Shown here piece after piece: positions 23,341 through 35,548 of a stretch of DNA of 64,000 nt. Position numbers and translations under genes: made by a program. The DNA is from Bombyx mori. Taxonomy: Eukaryota > Arthropoda > Insecta > Lepidoptera > Bombycidae. The stretch is from assembly GCF_030269925.1 (NCBI RefSeq), contig NC_085116.1, positions 2,170,001-2,234,000 of the forward strand, written 5' to 3'. Numbering within the stretch: position 1 is the stretch's first letter; each line of letters opens with the position of its first letter. The notes under the pieces are model-generated. The model was not told the DNA's origin. It did no database searches and was given only the letters and a program-made list of their open reading frames with translations.

Positions 23341-26160
23341 TATAATACAGAATAACACGCCTTATGCCCGTCTGTTTGTCTGCCAGTCCATAAAATCAAG
23401 TTTAATGTCCTATACGGGACTGATCTTCCCGTGTGTTCTTCTTGTACGACCGATGTATAATCATAGGTGGCACGACATTGAACAATTACACTCGCCATTT
23501 TAATGGCGGTCTCGTTACGCGACTAGTCCGTCGAGTTCCTTAGGGCTCGTGTTGTGTGTCGGATGACGTTTGAGAACTGGTATTGTTACAGACAATGCAG
23601 GGTTTAGAATGACGTTCTTCGTTCGTAAAACAATAGTTCTGGATTAATGTACAAAATAAAATATTATCAGGTTGTTGTCGGTTTTTATTCATACAATATT
23701 CCAAACTACGTGCAAATTTATTAAAGAAATTAATATGCAGAACAACTTTTTTTTCAACAAAAAAAAAAGATAAAAAGAGGAAAAAATTTTTTTTATATAA
23801 AATAGTTTTTCCACCTCAGCGGAGTATCTTAAAAGTTTTAAGTTAAAACGTACTAAATAGTTTAAAATGTCTATTGTTTTTTTCCGTACATTCTTGCATC
23901 GTCATCCAACACTAAGCCGCGTTGCCGTTAATAAAAATGTGGCAAAATTACTGACCGTCTCGCGTGCTTAAAAATACAAAGTAAATTTTGTCGGAGCAAC
24001 AGTTATTCGCAATTTCCATACTAATTACGTAATGTTATACAATTTTAGTAAATTGGCGTATTACGAAGTCAATTGAGTTCGTTGTGCTACCAGAAATTAT
24101 GTTACATGATTCACAATTCGTGCATTCTTTGTATTGCTTACAAAAATTCGCAGTACCGACATTTTCAGAATCACCTCAAATAAATAATAATAATCCGGCC
24201 CAAAATTAGGATGCCCTGTTCCCTAAAAAATTGTATTGTGCTTTTCAGGATATTATCAAAATAACCCTTCTACTCATATCTGTTCACAAAATATTTATTA
24301 TAACTACTGATACCATGCATGCTTTTTTTTACAATAAAATAATTTTTTCTTACACTATTTTTAATTCAAATTTATTTTCTATTTTTTAGTTAGATTTTCT
24401 GTAAAAGCGTATTTTGTTAGTTTTTTTAAACTATTATTATTTATTTTTCATTTTTTAGTTGAATTTAAAATTTTTCAATATTTGATTTTCAGTTTTTTTT
24501 TTAAATATTGAATTGTCGTCGGTCCTTAATAAGTATACCAAATTTCGAGTTAAACCGACTTTTTGAAGGGGGTCAAAATCATGTTCAAAGATTCCGTTAC
24601 AAACATACGTCTGAAGCTAATAAAAGCGTATTAAAAACAGTAGAGAAAACACACAGTATTTTTATTATTATTATCGCAGACGCTCCGCACGCGTTTTTTA
24701 AACGCCATTACATATAATTGATGATCTGTTTAGAAACGAAATCTAGTTATCGCGAACGAGTCACTAAGCCGTTCTCGTTAATCCATTTTGATCTGTGAAT
24801 TAAACACACAGAGCATCGGCAAACTTAAAGACAAAATGAAAGTAATTGTAATACTGGTAAATGACTAAAGCGAAACAAAATTAAGGAAATGCCAATTAAA
24901 ATTAAGGTTAATACGTCTTAATTATACACATTTATTTAAATTTGATTACAGAGGAAGTTGCAAGGATGTTTTTGTTTGTACAGTTTATTTCTAGGTGTTA
25001 AATGAGAAAGAAGATGTTGCAGTGTTCATAGAATGATTGCTTCCTTTTTTTTATGTAGTAAACTTCGTACTGAATGTTTTTTATAGCATTTTTTCGTCAG
25101 ATAACACGTTGATACATATTTCGGCTATTTAAATTTTATTTGCAAACAAAACTATAAGGTTTAACAGTCTTTAAAGTTTGTAATTTGTTTTGAAAAAGTG
25201 TCCATGTTGGAAGACTCACTGATATAATCTTAGGTACGAAGTGGTAATGATATGAATATAGCAGTTTTAAACGGAGCGCTGGGTTGGATTGAAGTGAAGT
25301 GTGTTGTAGTTCATAGCGCTGTTTTTTAAATCAACTTGCTACTATTTCGCACCTTAATTGGATCCCTTTTAGCAGACACTTTTTTATATACTGAGATGGA
25401 GCTCCTTACTTTTACCCTCCATTACGTAAGCATTTGAGTCGTTACGTTTAAAAACATAAATAATTATGTTTAAGAAAACGTGCCGCCTGCATGGTAAAAA
25501 AGTAATATAATTCTAAAGTAGAACAAAATGGCTGCTACCGTTACGAAAATTAGTTTAATTTTTATTTGTTATCGATTCATATCGCGATAAACGACCGAAA
25601 TTTACTAATTACCTTTGTACATACGTCGCTGACTGTCGCTAACTGCATGATGGATCGCCATACTTTAGCTTGTCGGACTCCTTACAGAATTCAACTCAAT
25701 CGTCCACAGTATAAAGTTTATATTTCCTTGAAATTGTTACCGTGAATCGGACGGTAACTTTTACCGTCGATACAATCTCGGCAAAATTTAACACTTTTAC
25801 TTTTTGTGACTTACTTAAAACAATGATTGGGCATAAAATGAAGTCAGATGTGATGTGAATAGTTCTATTGTGTTATAGAATATGATATTGGGCAGATGCG
25901 AGAATGCTATTATTAATTGTTAATGATGGAATAATTGATATACCTACAGGTTCTTAGCACGTTATTGGTACATGGGAACATCTCGCACATATGGTGCTAT
26001 AACATCACTGATGCAAATTATGTAATTTTTCAGGAGGAGCATTGGAAAATTCAACATCTTAATACAATTATATAGTACTTTTCGATTGAAGAAATAAAAT
26101 GATAATATTTAAACTACAACTTTTAAACCTTATTATTAAATGCAAACATCTCACTAATAA
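23341..26160. other. longest stretch without recognised element
   Basis: 2.8 kb of AT-rich sequence with homopolymer runs (for example 23755-23810 and 24300-24500). No repeat family, long frame or RNA gene is visible. Confidence 0.4.
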
Positions 26161-26480
26161 CTAGATATTAAAAACGGATTTTCTCAAACTCAGTTTAGTT
26201 TTAACGAGAATCGCATAAGGGACATTATAAGTCTGTATGTGCGATACAATTGGGAACAAATAACCACGCATGGTTATCTGACCCCAAATTAAAATTCCCT
26301 GTGTTATGAGTACGAGAGACTGACAAACATACTTATATACCTTTAAATAATATACATATATAGACATTGAACAACCAGACAAAGAGCAAAGGAACCTGTT
26401 CATCACACGAATGTTTACCCGATGTTGGAATCGAACCCACGACCCTCAGCGCAGCAGTCGAGGGCGCTGACTACTGCACT
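26161..26480 (-). mobile_element. tRNA-derived SINE (SINE-T)
   Basis: On the minus strand it starts with a tRNA-like head: 'tgcactattg'/'gtgcagtagtcagcgccc' at the A-box position and 'gtgggttcgattccaacatc' as a clear B box. A non-tRNA body containing 'tttgtctggttgttc', 'gtcagtctctcg' and 'ttttggggtcag' follows. The same family is the host of the 50-54.7 kb insertions. Confidence 0.75.
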
Positions 26481-26904
26481 ATTGAGTCAAGTCAAAATAC
26501 CGACATAACGTTTGCGAAAAATCAAAACTGTCTGTTCTCTTTCTGATTCGTTTTGTGCTGTCACAGATAGAACTCGGAGCTCATTCGAAAAAAAAAACTA
26601 TATAAACTTAGAATTTTTAGCTTCGATAACCGCGCGTTTTTTAACGAATTTGGAGATACGGACTTTATTTAGTGACATGTCTGCTTTAAAGATTTAAAAA
26701 AGACAAAAATTTGTTACCACGTGTCCATCTTCTTACGTCATTAAAACGACTTTATTAATTGTTTTCATTTTACTTGTTCTGACATTTCGAATACTTCATA
26801 GATATCGTGGTCACAGACGATAGTTGTGCTATCTTTATCGTCATAGTTAGAGATATTTGGATATCGAACTGAATGAGGCAGGCAGAAACCTAGTCTCTCT
26901 TTTC
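26481..26904. other. no supported feature
   Basis: AT-rich; nothing recognised. Confidence 0.4.
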
Positions 26905-27005
26905 AATCAGTCCCTCATTGCTGAGGATCGTGACTCCTTTGGATTCCGTGCACTAGCTGTCTCCATCAATCCCGTTCTGTAGATTGGTGGAGTGCGTAAC
27001 CTAGT
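26905..27005 (-). pseudogene. possible LINE 3' fragment
   Basis: 'ctcattgctgaggatcgtga' is the reverse complement of a motif in the 50427 LINE 3' end ('cacgaccctcagcaatgagg'). Only this block is convincing. Confidence 0.35.
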
Positions 27006-27378
27006 AAGACTACCATATACATATGAATATCAATGTGTAGTTTATCGTCATAGTTAGATATATGGATATCGGACTGATTGAAGCAGGTAGCAATCTAGTA
27101 ATACTATATGTTAATCATTTCAGCGTCTTCATTCCACTTGTGAAACATTATAGAAACTTCTGGAAGGTCTACACTTCACATCTTTGCCATCGAAAATTAT
27201 CTGTGATTGTAGTGGCTAATTGAAATCTATTGTCAATAATATATTATTACCTTTTGCCGGTTAATAAACGATGGGAAAGCCGTGACTTGGCTTTTTTACT
27301 TAATTCTTGTTCTGAGAAGCAGCGACAGAGTAAAAGTTAAAACCATTATTGTTTTACTGTTAGTAATCTTCAGATATA

Positions 27379-27545
27379 CTGGTGGTGGGACCTCTTGTGA
27401 GCCGGCACGGGTAGGTACCACTGTCCTGCCTATTTCTGCCGTGAAGGGTGGGGCAACCCTTGTAACTATACTGAGACCTTAGAACTCATATCTCATGGGT
27501 GGCAATATTTACATTGTAGATGTCTATGGGCTCCGGCTCATAGTC
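27379..27545 (+). repeat. SINE-A short form, 3'-truncated
   Basis: Starts at 'actggtggtgggacctcttg' and runs to 'gtctatgggctccgg'. It lacks 'aagcagtaatgcgtttcgg' and the poly(A) end. Confidence 0.85.
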
Positions 27546-28517
27546 GCCTACGCAGTTTTTGTATGATAAAACAAGAGTAAGCATGATTTTGTGAAAGTCG
27601 CTTTAAGTGTCCTGGGTGTGGTTGTTCGGCTAGTTAACCGAAAACAAAACTTTTAGTAAGTGCTCATGTTTGCTCATGGACGTCATCGATGGCAGCAGCG
27701 GAGACAAACCGCGTTCTACAATTAGCTGTTCTATTTAAAAAAAAAACTTATTATATATGCAGATACGCTTCTGCATAGAATCATAGAACACTACAAAAAT
27801 GATAATATTGAACTGTTATAAACCGCCTGTAATAAATAAAATTGAAAAGTTCTAAATACTTTTAGTAAGTTATCTGAAAGAAGTGTTTTACTTAAATCTT
27901 GTGTTCTTTTAACCTAATTTAAAATCGTGTACCTATGTATGAAGGGTTTTCTGAATTACTCATATTTTGTAGCTTCTTAAAAGATAAACACAATTTTTTA
28001 TGGCTTAATCTCGGGCTTGTTTAGGTTCAATCCTTGGAGTATTTTAGGGTATTTTATCCAAAGAGGATTTAAAAAATTAAAATACTTGTTTTTCTACTTT
28101 TTTTTTCAAACCTTATGTCCACCGGGGGAAAACTGTTTGAATAGCCAATTGAAAAACGTGTCCGCAGATTTCTAGCCATACTACGGATACGACTAATTTT
28201 AAATACGCAAGAAATATACACTTTTCCCGTTTGAAAACGTAAATGGAGAGAAACTTATCATTGAGTTAAGAAAAACTTGGTATTTCGCGCACACTTCACT
28301 ACCTGTGTGTCCTTTTACGAAAGCGACAGTGACAGCGTCAGTTTGACATGTCCGTAAGTTTCACTTTTAGGAGTTGGACTGGTTAGGTTACCGAGGAATC
28401 ATCAAGTTTAAAGTTGTGTCGCAGTGTTGTTGCTACTACATAATAATAGATTGGATCAGCCACATGGTGTATAGATAGATGGTATTTATTGTTTATACAG
28501 TGTGCTTAGTGCGAGTT
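27546..28517. other. no supported feature
   Basis: AT-rich, nothing recognised. Confidence 0.4.
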
Positions 28518-28518
28518 T

Positions 28519-29118
28519 ACTGGTGGTAGGACCTCTTGTGAGTCCGCGCGCATTCCCGATCCTGCGGACAGAATGGAAAGCAGTCGACGTCGCCCTAAAC
28601 ACGTCATCTCGGATCCTCCTGATCCACTAACGGTGCTTTTAGGTACTTCAAGCACCGGTCACCGTTCTCGTCGAACCCGTCGCTTGCGACGAAGGGCTCG
28701 ACGAGTAAATTAACTCTCAGACACAGCCCACTGAGTTTCTCGCCGGATCTTCTCAGTGGGTCGCGTTTCCGATCCGGTGGTAGATTCTGCGAAGCACGAC
28801 TCTTGCTAGGGTTCGTGTTAGCAACATCGTCAGGTTTGAGCCCCGTGAGCTCACCTACTAAAGTTAAGGCTACGCTGAAATAGCCGCTAGGGCTATCAGC
28901 TTAGGTAGGAAAAAAAAAAAAAAAAAAAAAGTCCGCGCGGGTAGGTACCACCGCCCTGCCTCTTTCTGTCGTGAAGCAGTAATGCGTTTGAAAGGTAGGG
29001 CAGCCATTGTAACTATACTGAGATCTTAGAACTTATATCTCAAGGTGTGTGGCGCATTTACGTTATAGATGTCTATGGGCTCCAGTAACCACTTAACACC
29101 CATCTAAGCAATAAAAAA
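28519..29118 (+). repeat. SINE-A short form split by Bm1
   Basis: The left piece 28519-28550 starts 'actggtggtaggacctcttg'; the right piece from 28930 runs to 'gcaataaaaaaaag'. A Bm1 element separates them. Confidence 0.9.
28551..28929 (+). mobile_element. Bm1 SINE inserted in SINE-A
   Basis: About 379 bp including the 5' region ('cattcccgatcctgcggaca') and the usual 3' portion with a poly(A) tail. The target duplication 'agtccgcgcg' lies at 28541-28550 and 28930-28939. Confidence 0.93.
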
Positions 29119-29122
29119 AAGA

Positions 29123-29200
29123 TTTTTAACGTTTGCCGCTAGGGGCGCTGTTCCAACTGCATACAAATTTGAGTTAACTTTTACGCGATCGAGAACGTTA
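29123..29200 (-). repeat. repeat E copy 2
   Basis: Inverted counterpart of 12362-12435 ('gtttgccgctaggggcgctg' on the plus strand here). It abuts the end of a SINE-A. Confidence 0.6.
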
Positions 29201-29912
29201 TAAAACTCGCGTGAACTTAAACTTACATGAAATTTCGGTGACTCCGCTCACCGAATATCCAATATCTTCAGAACTACATACCTGTAGGATTGGTAAGAAC
29301 GGACCTTATGAAAAGAGTGTGGAACGGAACGTTAAGATTTTGATGAGAGAAAACGGTAAGAAAGGGAAAAGAGAATGACAGAGAAATAGAAGATGGCGAA
29401 GACAGTTAAAAAATGAGCAAGGCGTAATAAAAGTGTTAATTAACTTTTAATTATTGTTATAACAGAAGATTTTGGAACAGTGTAAATTTTTATTTATACG
29501 CTGCGATCCCTATTCTACATACCTGAAACAAAATAACGGAGTTATGTTAAAACTAGATGCAAACACATCATGTTAGACGCAATCTGAATTACTATTCGTT
29601 AGTGATACCAACCTTCTAACATTATTTAGACGAGGGAAACATTAAAATACATAGTGGAAACTTGGCTATGGGCTTTAACTACGGCGAAATAATCTCGTGT
29701 TGACAAATCCACAACTTTCGCCGGGCATGCGCAGGTGAGCAGACCGGAAATGACGGTCGATTATGATCGCCCGAGGCGTAATAAATAAATTATATGTCAA
29801 TGTGAATAACGTTAATATTCTTACAGTAAAAAGACGATGGAGTCAGTACGTTTGAGCTGAACGCATCTGAGATTATTGTAATCGATTATTTAGAGGCAGC
29901 ACAAACACGCGG
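29201..29912. other. no supported feature
   Basis: Unique sequence, nothing recognised. Confidence 0.4.
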
Positions 29913-29920
29913 GACAAGCT

Positions 29921-30116
29921 CAAGCCCACTGAGTTTCTCGCCGGACCTTCTCAGTGGGTCGCGTTTCCGATCCGGTGGTAGATTCTGCGAAGCACGGCTC
30001 TTGCTAGGGTTCGTGTTAGCAACGTCGTCAGGTTTGAGCCCCGTGAGCTCACCTACTAGTTAAGGTTCCGCTGAAATAGTCTCTCAAGGCTATCAGCTTA
30101 GGTAGGAAAAAAAAGA
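29921..30116 (+). mobile_element. Bm1 SINE, 5'-truncated
   Basis: Near-consensus 3' portion with an A-rich tail. The 8-bp duplication 'gacaagct' lies at 29913-29920 and 30117-30124. Confidence 0.9.
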
Positions 30117-30124
30117 GACAAGCT

Positions 30125-30832
30125 AAATAAATCCACGAAACGGAATCTTTTAATGTAATCTTCACCAACTTCAAAGTGTCCAATTGAATTAAAGATTTGC
30201 ACAAGTATCAAGAAGTGACTCAATATGCTGAACTGGGTAAAAATAATTTAAAAAAAACCGTTTATTTTAAGTTTTTAAACTAAACTTATTTTCCTTATTA
30301 GTTTGTACATTTGTTGGAAGTAGCCGTTTCTGAAGGTTTGACTTAATCTAACATAGCAATTTCACAGTGTACAACAATTTTTATAACCCGAGTGACTGTG
30401 TTTATTATTGCACTGTGGCTTACGAGAATATATTTTTTGTAAGGTACCTACTAGTCATATAAATACAACAAATATATATATTTGAGCCGCATGCTCGTTG
30501 AAAGCAAAAATATCTGCGTGCTTATTGACGATTTATCTCTCGCAGCGTTTAAATCATTAGCGGACTTCAGGCCGCATTTAGACACGAGACTAGGACTTGA
30601 AACTAGCAAAATATTAAACTGATACTTTCTACTAGTTAATAGTCAGTTAATTAAGTCGTTTATTATGCTTACCATAAATCATTATACAAATTTGCATACG
30701 ATGTTTTATTTTTAAGTTTTATAGTCTATTGGTATTTAAAATAAATGCACTTTGTAAGCGAATAAACAAAGGTGTATTTTTGTATATTGTCATTGTGAGA
30801 AAACTATTGTAAATCCCGCCTGATGGTGTATT
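30125..30832. other. no supported feature
   Basis: AT-rich, nothing recognised. Confidence 0.4.
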
Positions 30833-30880
30833 GTTAATCGCTCATGGACGTAAGCAATGTCAGGGGCACAACCAAGCTGT
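30833..30880 (-). repeat. family C repeat fragment
   Basis: 'ctcatggacgtaagcaatgt' and 'caggggcacaaccaag' match the family C repeats at 41148 and 45232. Confidence 0.5.
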
Positions 30881-30928
30881 TTTCCATCGCAAAATGCATT
30901 TTTTATACTAAATTAGACATTAACAACT

Positions 30929-31673
30929 TCAATCATCATTATCCTGCCCTTCTCCCAGTCACCTGGGGTCGGCGCAACATGTTTTCTCCTTTTTTTTTTT
31001 TTTTTATAATTGAAAGTTTACTGGTGGCCCGAAGGCCTTTCCAGTGTCACCAGGACAGGTGGGCGAGCAAAGGCTCAGCCAAGAGGGGTGGGATTTGCTA
31101 ACAACTGCCCGAGCGCCTCCGAAGGAGACCTAACAACTCAAGAGCAATTGTTTCGCGAATGAATCTACTACCGGATCGGAATCGCGACCCGCTGAGAAGA
31201 TCCGGCGAGAAACTCAGCGGGCTGATGCATGGGTTAGGTTGCACGTCGACCTCTTTGTCGAGTTCGACGAGTACGGTTACCGGGGTCCCTAAGCCTGCCC
31301 CTAGTATTAGAGCTGAAGGCATCTAATGCAAAGGTTATTGGATCTGATGGATCCGTAAGGACGTGTCTAGGGCGTCGACGGTGACTGGCTCCTGCATGAT
31401 CAGGATTCGGGGAGTAGTCAGCGGCGGCAACGATAAGGCGATTATCATGACGGTGTTTTCTCCTGCCATACCTACTCCTCTATCATATACCATTTCTGCG
31501 CTCACTCGCCTCTTACACATATCGTCTTTCACGCAATCCATCCATTTCTTCTTAGGTCTACCTTTTCCTCTATATCCTTCCACATTCATAGTTCACACTC
31601 TCTTACCAACCTCATTTTCATTTCGTCTCATCACATGCCCATACCATCCCAAGCGCACACTTCTCAGCTTCTC
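30929..31673 (-). pseudogene. LINE ('CCADP' family) fragment split by Bm1
   Basis: The minus strand carries the same C-terminal LINE tail as 5484-5865, in pieces 31454-31673 and 30929-30989, ending in a (gat)n-like tail at the left. An 8-bp duplication 'taacaact' lies at 30921-30928 and 31674-31681. A Bm1-type SINE interrupts it. Confidence 0.8.
30990..31453 (-). mobile_element. Bm1-type SINE, about full length, variant 3' part
   Basis: 464 bp. Poly(T) at left, then a tail unlike standard Bm1 ('ctggtggcccgaaggccttt'), then the shared Bm1 core and the 5' region. Similar variant tails occur at 36810 and 38356, so this is a distinct subfamily. The duplication 'tgttttctcc' lies at 30980-30989 and 31454-31463. 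Confidence 0.88.
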
Positions 31674-31681
31674 TAACAACT

Positions 31682-32848
31682 AATTCAATATTAAATTGAT
31701 TTACTCAACAAGATTCACAGAGTATAAGGGTCGATTTGCGCAAAAGAAATATGAGAATATTTCGTCAGTCGTCATGTGTAAAAGCTACCTAGCTACCTCA
31801 TAGTCTCTATTTGCGTATAGGCTGATCGATACTAGCCTTTGATATTGTTTGAAAAGTTGAATGCGATAATCGTAGGAAAGAATTGTAAACGTCCCCATGT
31901 TCTTTCTACGTACGTACTAATTAGCTGTGCAGCGTAAGTTTTCCGTTGAAATTATTTTTATTAGTCAATAGAATGCTTTATCACAAAAATTATAAAATTT
32001 TGAGATAGGTTATTTTAAACTGTCTGTAGACTTGTTCTATTGTGTAGTTTACTAGCGTATCTCGAAACCCTTTGTCGCGCAATGCAGGTTTGTGCCAAAT
32101 TACTTATATTCTATGACGGCTACCACCACACTTACAGCTGAGAATCAAAGATCAATTGGTAAAATAACAAAAAAAAACCTAATCCCGGTCCCGAAATCGA
32201 AAAGATGTTAAATTATTTCCGTGATTTGTTAAACGAAGTTAATTTTCGTTTAAGTTATTTAATGTTTCGCGAGCCCGCAATGAACGCGTACAAAACTTGA
32301 GGTCAGCGACCTCTCCCTCAACCTTGTAATAAAGCAACTGCCGGCACTTAAGCACCATTGTTACCGTTATTTAATATTCCAACTTTCCTTCATTTTCCTA
32401 ATTTAAATACCTCATTTTGAACAACCCTCTTATTCTTAACCCACTTATTATCCTGTCTGTTCTAATTCATGAAGAACGCGCCTAACCTTCAATTGAGATT
32501 TTTTTCATTACAAAAACTCCTAGTCTCAATACAATAGCTCTCTCTACTAACACGAATAGAATGAAATGTATAGTTTTGTTTCATCCCTGAAGATAGAGGA
32601 GGGTCGATGTGCGAGCAGGACGGAGATAGAGCACTGAACTCCGTTTACGTACGTCTAACGAATAGTTTCTTGACTTTGACGTCTTTAATGACCCCTCTGG
32701 TGACGGTTCGAAGATACGTATTATATCTAAGAGCTCGTGTTGGAAAGCCGACATCCGGTAATTTATGATAATTTAATTTTTCTATTTAATGTTATTTATT
32801 ACACTACATGTGCCCGGCTGTTTCGCTTGTCATAAGCTTAGGTAAATG
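31682..32848. other. no supported feature
   Basis: Unique DNA, AT-rich; nothing recognised. Confidence 0.4.
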
Positions 32849-33300
32849 AACTGGTGGGACGTCTTGTGAGCTTGCAAGGTTAGGTACCAGCACCCAGCCT
32901 ATTTCTGCCGTGACGCAGTAATACGTTTCGGTTTAAATAGCTTTCAATGACGGGGCAGCTTAACCCATAGACACAGCCCAATGAGTTTTTTGGTGGATCT
33001 TCTCAGTGGGTCGCGGTTTCGATCCGGTGGTAGATTCTGCGAAGCACTGCTCTTGCTAGGGCCAGTGTTAGCAACACCTCCGCCTTGAGCCCCGAGAGCT
33101 CACCTGCACGCTAGAGTAACGCTGATATAGCTTCTCAAGGCTATCAGCATAGGTAGGAATAAAAAAAAGACGGGGCAGCCGTTGTACCTACTGTAAAACT
33201 GAGACATAGAAATCATTCCTCAAAGTGGATGGGTGGCGACATATACGCTGTTGAAGTCTATGGGTAAGCACTTAACGCTAGGTGGGCCGTGAGCTATACC
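32849..33300 (+). repeat. SINE-A split by Bm1, diverged
   Basis: Left piece from 'actggtgggacgtcttgtga' to 32959; right piece 33169-33300, ending 'gtgggccgtgagct' without poly(A). Confidence 0.85.
32960..33168 (+). mobile_element. Bm1 SINE inserted in SINE-A
   Basis: 5'-truncated Bm1 ending in an A-rich tail, flanked by the 11-bp duplication 'gacggggcagc' at 32949-32959 and 33169-33179. Confidence 0.92.
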
Positions 33301-33930
33301 ACCACCACATCATCACCAACTAAAATCCATCTAATTAGAAAATGACGTTTGTTTTGATAAAGGACAAAAATCTGACTTCCACATTTATGTTTTTTTGTAT
33401 TTTATGATAATAATTTCAATATACATTTAAATTTTATTTTAAATTAATTTCATTATTCATCTCACTGCTTAGGTGTTTGCAAGCAAAATCATTAAGATAA
33501 ATCTAAATGGACAGCCCTGAATCCCAGAGCTTCATTAACTAAGTAATAAAGATTTTCGTTGCTCAGTAATGGCATCATCAAAGACAAATTTTATCAGCTA
33601 CTCTCCCAAACTATTAGGTCCATTCCACACGTCCCTGCCCACGCCGCGTTGACAGGCGTGACGATACGTAACTGATCGCCGGCAACGCTGCCGACAACAG
33701 CCGCCGCCGCGCTAATGACGTACGGAAGACCTGTTCACTTTCACTATTACATACGTGACGGGCGCACCGTTTCGTCCGACGCATATGTGTGAGAATCTTT
33801 CGACTACTTAGCCACTATTTAGATAGAAGGCCCTCGAAATGAATTAGACGTACATATATTCGAAATTCGGGCGGCCAAGAGAACGAATAAGTCTATTTTA
33901 GATCAGCTCCGTATCCGAGACGGGCTCTCA
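33301..33930. other. unique; GC-rich patch
   Basis: 33610-33790 is clearly GC-richer than the surroundings and not a recognised repeat. No long frame is present; a regulatory element or exon cannot be excluded. Confidence 0.3.
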
Positions 33931-34200
33931 ACAATCTGCTAAAGATCCACGGCTACTTCGCCGACAGCCGGATAAGTTAGACAAAGTGATCGTGACGGGC
34001 AAAGTGGAAGGAAAGAGACCAGGCAAGCCGATCATCTAGCCGCTGGTGTGACTAAATAACCACCCTTAACTGGCTAATCGCAACCGCCCTACGAGAAGCT
34101 GAGGTCCGGATGAGGTGGAAACAGTTCATGAGGCAGGCCAGGGTCAAGTTTCAGAGACACAACCTTCAGTAATGAAGAAAGCGACGAAGAAGAAGAATAT
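33931..34200 (+). pseudogene. LINE 3' fragment
   Basis: Encodes a broken form of the C-terminal tail 'VTGK..GKR.PG.P' (compare 50521 onward) and ends in a (gaagaa)n-like tail after 'caaccttcagtaatgaagaa'. Stops and frameshifts are present. Confidence 0.6.
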
Positions 34201-34238
34201 TCGAAATGTGCTTCCTATCTGTAGTCGTTTGATAACTG

Positions 34239-34549
34239 TTTTTTTTTTTCTCTTTTTCTTACTCATGCTGATAGCCTTGAGAGGCCATTCCAACTACGCA
34301 CGAACGCGTAGGTGAGCTCACGTGCTCAACCTGAGACTTGCTTACGCTAGCCTTAGTAAGAGCAGTGCTTCGCAGAATCTACCACCGGATCGGAAACGCG
34401 ACCCACTGAGAAGATCCGTCGAGAAACTCAGTGGGCTGTGTCTATGGGTTAATTCATTCGTCACAAGCGACGGGTTCGACGAAGACGGTGACCGGTGCTT
34501 GTGGTACCTAAAACATCGTTAATGGATCGGGAGGATCCGTAATGACGTG
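34239..34549 (-). mobile_element. Bm1 SINE, variant subfamily
   Basis: Poly(T)/pyrimidine end at left, variant block 'ccattccaactacgcacgaa', then the core and 5' part to 'aggatccgtaatgacgtg'. It pairs with the inverted copy at 34622. Confidence 0.88.
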
Positions 34550-34621
34550 ATAACTGGCTAGTGCTTGTGTTATGTTCCGCAAATTCTCTCAGGTAGCTTT
34601 TTATTATTTCTACTTTTATGG

Positions 34622-34810
34622 CGCAGTCATGAGTTTCTCGCAGGAACTTCTCTGTGGGTCACGATTTCGATCTGGCGGTAAATTCTGCGAAGCACTGCTC
34701 TTACTAAGGCTAGCGTAAGCAAGTCTCTCAGGTTGGGCACGTGAGCTCACCTACGTGTTCGTGCGTAGTTGGAATGGCCCCTTAGGCTAACAGCGAATGG
34801 GTAGGGAAAA
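34622..34810 (+). mobile_element. Bm1 SINE, same variant subfamily, inverted
   Basis: Core and 3' part with the complementary variant block 'ttcgtgcgtagttggaatgg', ending 'gtagggaaaaata'. Opposite orientation to 34239-34549. Confidence 0.85.
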
Positions 34811-34932
34811 ATATTATATTGAAACGAATTGATAACTCTGACGGCCCAACTCTTCCATGTTATTACATAAACTTGTACCGGTTGTAAATATTACGTGTGT
34901 GTGTGTAGCAATTACTGCGCATACTTTACAGA

Positions 34933-35069
34933 ACTTTTTTTTTTTGCTTAGATGGGTGAATGAGCTCACAGCCCACCTGGTGTTAAATGGTTACTGGAGC
35001 CCATAGACATCTACAACGTAAATGCACCACCCACCTTGAGATATAAGTTCAAAGGTCTCGGTATAGTTA
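34933..35069 (-). repeat. SINE-A, 5'-truncated
   Basis: Poly(T) then 'gcttagatgggtgaatgagc' to 'ggtctcggtatagttac'. Confidence 0.88.
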
Positions 35070-35094
35070 CAGTATAGTTGCTCTTTTCTAAACT

Positions 35095-35280
35095 ATTCTA
35101 GATTAGTGAACGAGCTGACGGCCCACCTGGTGTTAAGTGGTTACCGGAGCCCATAGACATCTACAATGTAAATGCTGCCATACACCGTGAGATATTAGTT
35201 CTAAGGTTTTTACAGTACAGTACAGATACATAAACTCCGGTAACCACTTAAAATCAGGCGATGCTTGAGCTTGTTTACAC
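35095..35280 (-). repeat. SINE-A, second head-to-tail piece
   Basis: 'gaacgagctgacggcccacc' to 'ttctaaggtttttacag' repeats the preceding copy in the same orientation. 35235-35280 looks like a short inverted scrap ('ctccggtaaccactta'). Confidence 0.75.
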
Positions 35281-35548
35281 ATAAACAGCAAAAAACTAAA
35301 CACATACACATCATGACAAAATGTCATCGTAAATAAATCACAGCAAATGCTCCAGCAAGACGAGGTTCAACGACCTCTAAGTTAAAGTAACATTCTTCAC
35401 ATTTCCTCATTATCACGCGCAATTACGTACCATTATCTAATAACCGCTAACGCTTTACAAGATGTTTCCGCTGTATTGAATATTTTCCTGTGTCATTATT
35501 ATGTTTACCTAACTTTCATTGAAATACTTTCATCATATGGTATTGTAA

